Position numbers and translations under genes: made by a program
Source: Dendrobium chrysotoxum
Lineage: Eukaryota > Streptophyta > Magnoliopsida > Asparagales > Orchidaceae
DNA length: 64,000 bases
Assembly (NCBI GenBank): GCA_019925795.1
Contig: CM034315.1
Span: 8,804,001-8,868,000, forward strand
Direction: 5' to 3'
Shown here: piece by piece, positions 58,223 to 64,000 of the stretch
Layout: each line of letters opens with the position of its first letter
Position numbering within the stretch: position 1 is the first letter of the stretch
The notes under the pieces: model-generated
What the model saw: the letters and a program-made list of their open reading frames with translations, nothing else
Told to the model about the DNA's origin: nothing
Database searches by the model: none

Positions 58223-59159
58223 ATCTCAATAAGTATAAGGTCTATTATATATATGATGGACACACGATCATTTAAAAATCAAATTTCATGTCGAAAACTA
58301 TTAAATATTTAGTTTAAAGAAAGATGGAGGCCACATTCAAATCTATGATCTTTGTCTTAGAAAATATTATTAGAGGGAAATATCTCATTATGAACTTATA
58401 TATAAGCATACATGATAATACAAAGAAAGAAATCTAATAGATATAGAAGCAAATCTTTATTTTGAAGATAAAAAAAAAATTATTCCTCTACTATAATACT
58501 TTTTACTATTAGAGACTTCCCTAATATTATCATAACAAATGCACATCAAATATTTAAATTTGTTAGCTCTAATTTGTTACATCAAAGAGAAAAAATTAGG
58601 TGACTCAATACTTTAGTAACAATGTTCTTTCAATCATTATTTATTCTAATAAAGAAAAATACAAGTAATAAATTTTTTGGAGAGCACAATATCATGTATA
58701 AAATAACAATCAACTTTAATATAAAAAAAATTAAAAAATAATAATAATAAAAAAACTTTAATATATTTAGTTCATTTGAGAAAAATAAAACTATTAACAA
58801 TGTAGATGATAATATAAAATCATATCTCCCTTATACAACATCAATATTAGAGATCTTTCTAATGGCATCATATGCCAACAAGAAGGAAATATGCTAAAGC
58901 TCTTTATTACTATAGAATTTACTATTCATTGAATCTTATCGATCAACCCATATCTATTACTGCAGGTAATTTCTTATTAGAAAGATAGCTTTGCTGATGG
59001 CTTCTTTTAACTTCAAAAAGAAAAAAGCAAAAATAATACTTGAAACACCATACAGTCTCTCCAATATTCTTCCAACTTGATTGAGGACAGTTATATTAGA
59101 AATAAATTAATAAATCTTCTACATTTGCGGTCTATTTTTTGTTTTAATTGTTTTATTAT
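58223..59159. other. AT-rich spacer, no gene
   Basis: No gene or clear repeat recognised. Confidence 0.5.
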
Positions 59160-59940
59160 GAGTTTACTATGATGTTTGATGGTACGTATGAGTGTCAATA
59201 TTGTACGGCAAGTTTTATACTGTCGACTACCTAACGCAAGTCAATACTTTTTTCATCTAGAGCTTGGGGCCTGGCAACGATAGTGTTGCTGTAATAGCTC
59301 TAAGCCCATATCTTTTTGCTTTAGTCATAGATGTTCTTACTAGACATTTGCAAGGGGTTGTACCCTGATGTATGTTTTTTGCTGATGATATTCTTCTTAT
59401 TGATAAGACTAGAGAGGTAGTTGAAGGAAAACTTGTATTAATTATGGAGGTCTACCTTAGATTCTAAAGTTTTTCGTTTGAGAAGATCCAAAACTGAATA
59501 CATGAAGAATAATTTTAGTAGTAATATATCTTGTGAGTATAGGCGGTCAAGTCATTAAAAAGAGTACATGTTTAGATACCTTCGATTTATTGTTCAAAGT
59601 GATGGTGAAAGAGATGGGAATGTTATTAATAGAATTCAAGTATATTCGTGAGAAGGTTGGAGTGGCTCCCGTGGCGGATAAGATTAGAGAGTAGTCTTAG
59701 ATGGTTTGCTCACATAAAACGTTAGCCTTCCGATGATCCAGTTAGGAGAGTAGATGTATTAATTAAATCTTACCTATGCTAAGAGGGGTAGAGGTGACCT
59801 GAAAATTAAAAACTTGATTAGAAAGTATTAGAAAAGATCTTTCTTTATTAGATTTAAATGAGAATTTGACTCTTAATAGGACGCAATAAAGAAAAAAGGA
59901 TTTATGCATGTAGCTGACCTGATCACACAGTGGGATAAAT
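59160..59940 (+). pseudogene. LINE (non-LTR retrotransposon) reverse-transcriptase remnant
   Basis: Plus-strand translation in shifting frames recalls the C-terminal half of a plant LINE reverse transcriptase. It shows a PISFCF/ALVIDVLTRHLQG stretch, then FFADDILLID with the catalytic aspartate pair (59377-59406), then an RLRWFAHIKR-like and RGRG stretch near 59690-59800, and finally a LNRTQ-K..VADLITQWDK-like end near 59870-59935. Stops and frameshifts are frequent, including a stop just before CMFFADD. The 5' part of the element is missing. It is a dead fragment with no product. Confidence 0.8.
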
Positions 59941-61330
59941 CACAAATGCTTGATGTTATTGTTGTTTTTTGTTTGAAGGTATTAATGATGTGGCTTATAT
60001 TAGATCACAAGCTCTATCTACACAACAAAATAGAGTTGGAATCAATAGCCATGCAAAGTCCAAATTAATTCACATCTTTAAAAAAAAAACTATGCACGCT
60101 AAGCATTACTAGCAGCTAGAAATGGCCATTTCATAGTTACCTCTAATTTTTCTCATTAATTTCAATTAGAAGAACAAAGAGGGCAAAAAATAAGTAAAGT
60201 ACCATTTGTACTACATAGATCACCTTACCAGCATTCAACAACAGCAGAACTGTTTAATTCTGTAAGGTCTCATAACAATGAGCTTAATTATACTTCATTG
60301 TCAACAACAGTCTCATAAATTATAGCTGTTTAACTAATTAAGGGAGTATGCATTAGAGTTTTTCCTGATAAGTTTACTAAAACAGTTATAATCAGAAGTT
60401 ATTAACAAGCAGAAGAAACTTGCAAAAACAAGTTTTGCATAAAGGTTTCATACTATAAATGATTTCATACGACTTTTATTAAATTTATAGAAACGTCTTC
60501 CTAATTCCACTGCATGTATCATACTAAAAAGCAGCTACTATAAGCTTGAACATATTAAAAGAGATCTGAAATAGGACATGAGGTCAATGCTGGAATATAC
60601 TATTGATATACAAGACATGGACAAAATCCCTTTGATGAAATTCATGCCATTCACTGCATACCAAAGATGGCTCTCGTGATTTCATTTTAGAAAGGAGAGC
60701 CAAAAGAACTTGATCAAAAGCAAAACCAGCCGGTATTGTCAGAAGAAACAAGAGGGAGTAAGTAAACCTACTGCTACAAAGCATTCAGATTCCCAGTACT
60801 TTGTAAGAAAGAATACTTGGTTCTGTCAACTCAGTTCTTCATACTTATTCAGACCAACAGGTGAAGATCCGCATATGTCCAAACCAAGCAGATTTGTCAG
60901 TAAAACAGATAGGACAAGAGATGTCAACTTTTTCTGCCATAAAACATTATCAATGCTCGGTATCATCACAGCAATGTCTTATTTGGTGCTGTTAGAATTC
61001 GAAGGCTGTGTGATTAGACAAGTAATTCTTCAATAATATTGGAAAAGTACATTGAAAGCTTGCATGGATCATGAGCTAAAGCACTGTGAATGGAGAATGA
61101 AGAGAACAAAATTTTAATTATTGATGAGAGAAGTAGAAGGGAAAAGGGTAATACTGTTGGTAGAATCTAAATAGACGACCAATGCACATAAGGTAAAGGA
61201 TGGCAGTAGATGGTGAACAACACGCTTGTTATATGGATGTGGAAAAGTTTGGCTACATTTTATATGGCTTTATATAAATATTATTAGAGGGTTATAACCA
61301 TGATTTTTCAAACTCGACTTTGATTTTAGT
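59941..61330. other. spacer of moderate AT content, unassigned
   Basis: 60560-61080 is less AT-rich than its surroundings, with frames at 60584-60784 (minus) and 60710-61036 (plus) that overlap and lack recognisable domains. It could hold untranslated or exon sequence of a gene I do not recognise. Confidence 0.35.
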
Positions 61331-61333
61331 TCT

Positions 61334-61584
61334 AAGCTTCGTTTGGGACAATTTTCTTATTGCTTTCTAAAGCAACTTTCTAACACAAAAATTCTTTAAA
61401 AACAGAGAACAAAAAAGTTGAATAATAACTTTCTTGGAGCTATCACACTCTAGCAAATCTAGTATTTGCAAAAAATAGCTTCCCACAAAATAATTTTTGA
61501 AAAGTAACAAAAAAAAATAGTGTTAGATTGAAGTGCAACAACAATCTAAAGAATAAAATAATAAAAAGCTACCCTAAAGGAAGA
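61334..61584. mobile_element. possible Tourist-like MITE, degenerate
   Basis: The left end GCTTCGTTTGGGACAATTTTCT is a clear family end after TAA, with the TGCTTTCTAAAGCAACTTTC arm following. A plausible right end, GCTACCCTAAAGGAAGATC, lies at about 61568-61586 but is diverged, and no matching duplication is visible. Confidence 0.45.
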
Positions 61585-61586
61585 TC

Positions 61587-62075
61587 TCATATCAATTGAG
61601 AATACTCATTTTGTTGCTATTTTTCAAGAATAAATGAGATTTTCAAGATTATGATGATTATAGAGAATTCTAATTACAATAAAGCTAAGGGAGAGAATAA
61701 CGTAACCAAAATGATGTTATAATAAGTAATATGCTTGAAAGTTGCCACAATATATCATATCATGTTCACCTATAATTACCCATTAGTTGAACATTTTGGT
61801 AGTGGACTAATGATGTGGTGCTTGAATCACTATATGCCTTATTATTAATATAGGAAGGGGAAATATGCCTTATTGAAAATATAAAGAATCAAATAAGGAA
61901 AATAAATTAAAATGAGATAATAAGGTATTAAACATGGAAATTTAATCTAAAATATTTGACCGGTCCTAATCTCAACACAAGAAAATAAAATTTTATTTTC
62001 TAATAATTTTCAAGAAGGCTTGAACCTCACTAAACATCAACTCTAGATAGCCACCGAGTGATAAACTTCTTTAGG
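61587..62075. other. AT-rich spacer, no gene
   Basis: Nothing recognised. Confidence 0.5.
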
Positions 62076-62222
62076 ATTGATAGGAGAGAAAAAATTTTTA
62101 AATTGAAAGTTCAAAGTGCGCCAAGAGAAGGGGGGTGGGGGGTGAATTGATATTTTAAAAATAAATCCTAACAGGAGTTCTAGTTTTTGTGAATTTTTCT
62201 TTTTCTCTTTTTATTTTATTTT

Positions 62223-63172
62223 TCAATTTAGAAGATTTAACTAATCAAATGCATAAGCTAAAGATTCCTTCACAATTATGATAGTGGTGATACAGTTTCA
62301 AATCTCGCAATAAACAAATAAAATTAAAATTTTCACCAAGCAGTTAGCACATTAAATAAATGCACGAAAGATTAAAATGCGAAAAATACGAAAAAAGTAC
62401 ACCAAAAATTTTTATAGTGGTTCGGTCACTTGACCTACGTTCACTCCCTGGAGTCCTCCACTCCGAGTATTACACTACTAAAAATTGACTCTCCTTCTGC
62501 TCCCACAGCAAGGCGGAGAAGCCTTTACAAGACTCACTTTCACCTTCCCTAGTGTGGCGGAGTGTCAGACGCTATGTCACCCTCATGGTGATGGCAGCAG
62601 ACCTTCTCCTTTTTCTCCCTCCTGGAGAAGACAGAGTACCTCGAGGACGTTGACTTTGAAGCCTCTCTCCCTAGAGAGCTCCCATAAGACTCACCAAAGT
62701 CAAAGTAGGAGCAAGCATGCAGCTAGCTTGGAGCAACCGTGTGATCCCCTCACACTCCTTCTCCCTCACGCTCAAGCTCACCTTCTCCTTCCTCTCACAA
62801 ACCCTGGATCTCTTCAAAAGCTTCCTCTCAAGAGTTTCTTCCTCTGTTAACTACAGCCTCAACAATTTCTTACTGAATAATAAAAACTCCTTTTTAAATT
62901 AGGCTTCAAAAAATCCTAATAATTCCAATTTGATGATTATGTTCGTACAGTATGATCCAATATCGTACAGTACGATCGGTTCAAATACAGATCCGTCCAG
63001 TACAAATGCAGACGAACAGTTCACAAAATTTTACGGACATCGTACAGTACGATCTAGAGATCGAACTGGACAATCATTTTATTTACACCTGTTCGTACGG
63101 GATGGCCTATGGCATGAACGAATTCGTCTCTGTCCATCGTCCCGCACTGTGTGCCCTTCGTACATTACGATC
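62223..63172. repeat. 950-bp tandem unit, copy 1
   Basis: The complete first unit. It recurs from 63173 with a constant shift of 950. The 121-residue frame at 62485-62850 and the 61-residue frame at 62717-62902 are Leu/Ser/Pro-rich without known domain and recur exactly in copy 2. I do not regard them as established genes. The last 230 bases carry several CGTACAGTACGAT-type words. Confidence 0.93.
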
Positions 63173-64000
63173 TCAATTTAGAAGATTTAACTAATCAAAT
63201 GCATAAGCTAAAGATTCCTTCACAATTATGATAGTGGTGATACAGTTTCAAATCTCGCAATAAACAAATAAAATTAAAATTTTCACCAAGCAGTTAGCAC
63301 ATTAAATAAATGCACGAAAGATTAAAATGCGAAAAATACGAAAAAAGTACACCAAAAATTTTTATAGTGGTTCGGTCACTTGACCTACGTCCACTCCCTG
63401 GAGTCCTCCACTCCGAGTATTACACTACTAAAAATTGACTCTCCTTCTGCTCCCACAGCAAGGCGGAGAAGCCTTTACAAGACTCACTTTCACCTTCCCT
63501 AGTGTGGCGGAGTGTCAGACGCTATGTCACCCTCATGGTGATGGCAGCAGACCTTCTCCTTTTTCTCCCTCCTGGAGAAGACAGAGTACCTCGAGGACGT
63601 TGACTTTGAAGCCTCTCTCCCTAGAGAGCTCCCATAAGACTCACCAAAGTCAAAGTAGGAGCAAGCATGCAGCTAGCTTGGAGCAACCGTGTGATCCCCT
63701 CACACTCCTTCTCCCTCACGCTCAAGCTCACCTTCTCCTTCCTCTCACAAACCCTGGATCTCTTCAAAAGCTTCCTCTCAAGAGTTTCTTCCTCTGTTAA
63801 CTACAGCCTCAACAATTTCTTACTGAATAATAAAAACTCCTTTTTAAATTAGGCTTCAAAAAATCCTAATAATTCCAATTTGATGATTATGTTCGTACAG
63901 TATGATCCAATATCGTACAGTACGATCGGTTCAAATACAGATCCGTCCAGTACAAATGCAGACGAACAGTTCACAAAATTTTACGGACATCGTACAGTAC
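63173..64000. repeat. 950-bp tandem unit, copy 2 (cut by window edge)
   Basis: The visible 828 bases match copy 1 with a single difference I can find (T at 62441, C at 63391). The missing 122 bases, and whether more copies follow, lie beyond the window. Confidence 0.93.

Larger units (their letters stand above)
62100..64000. mobile_element. probable copia-type (SIRE-like) LTR sequence, runs off the edge
   Basis: The phrases GGGGGGTGAATTGATATTTT (62143 on) and TATAGTGGTTCGGTCACTTG followed by CTACGT.CACTCC (62413-62447) are of the kind found in LTRs of plant SIRE/Maximus-type copia elements. No polyprotein, primer site or second LTR is visible before the window ends, so the assignment rests on these phrases only. 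It contains the 950-bp tandem units listed separately. Confidence 0.45.

Noticed and set aside
60584..61036. Overlapping frames of 66 and 108 residues on opposite strands
   Set aside because: They overlap, have no recognisable domain, and nothing favours one strand. Left as unassigned sequence.
62485..63852. Two identical 121-residue plus-strand frames as a duplicated gene
   Set aside because: They lie inside a 950-bp tandem repeat with LTR-like wording, have Leu/Ser/Pro-rich composition and no family resemblance. Identity follows from the DNA duplication and is not evidence of coding.
1..64000. CRISPR arrays, bacterial operons, rRNA and tRNA genes
   Set aside because: No regularly spaced repeats, operon-like gene runs, rRNA segments or tRNA-type internal promoter boxes were recognised by eye. 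A covariance-model scan would be needed to exclude small RNA genes.

Overview
This window looks like nuclear DNA from a flowering plant, most likely a monocot. It is very AT-rich, its one convincing gene has five exons with plant-type GT..AG introns, and nearly everything else recognisable is plant transposon DNA. The monocot inference rests on the GC-rich first exon of that gene and on the look of its N-terminus; I cannot name a species.

Region by region: 1-11.8 kb holds no gene I can support. It contains a 1.0-kb non-autonomous hAT element (2785-3802, perfect 8-bp target duplication), an extremely AT-rich block (about 6.06-7.35 kb) and a probable solo LTR (7989-9813). From 11.8 to 26.5 kb lies one compound Ty3/gypsy chromovirus on the minus strand, LTR-internal-LTR-internal-LTR, bounded by one 5-bp duplication GTTGC. 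Both internal regions (gag, protease, reverse transcriptase, RNase H, integrase, chromodomain) are broken, and several breaks are shared. A decayed Ty1/copia end follows (26.5-27.3 kb). From 27.3 to 46.5 kb there is gene-poor DNA with Tourist-like MITEs, hAT-like fragments, a microsatellite of 41 AT units and a local duplication at 43.3-43.9 kb.

The one real gene is an Aux/IAA transcriptional repressor of auxin signalling (46761-50332, plus strand, 291 residues by my splice model). It has the repression motif, the auxin degron and the PB1 interaction domain, so it looks functional. Downstream (50.4-62 kb) are more MITEs, AT-rich foldback repeats, GA and AT microsatellites and a LINE reverse-transcriptase remnant. 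The window ends in a 950-bp unit repeated almost perfectly in tandem (62223 to the edge), with features of a copia-type LTR.

I found no gene cluster that looks like a new biological system. The most informative structures are the compound retrotransposon with its exactly identical 1051-bp tract, the paired MITEs, and the fresh 950-bp tandem repeat running off the right edge.
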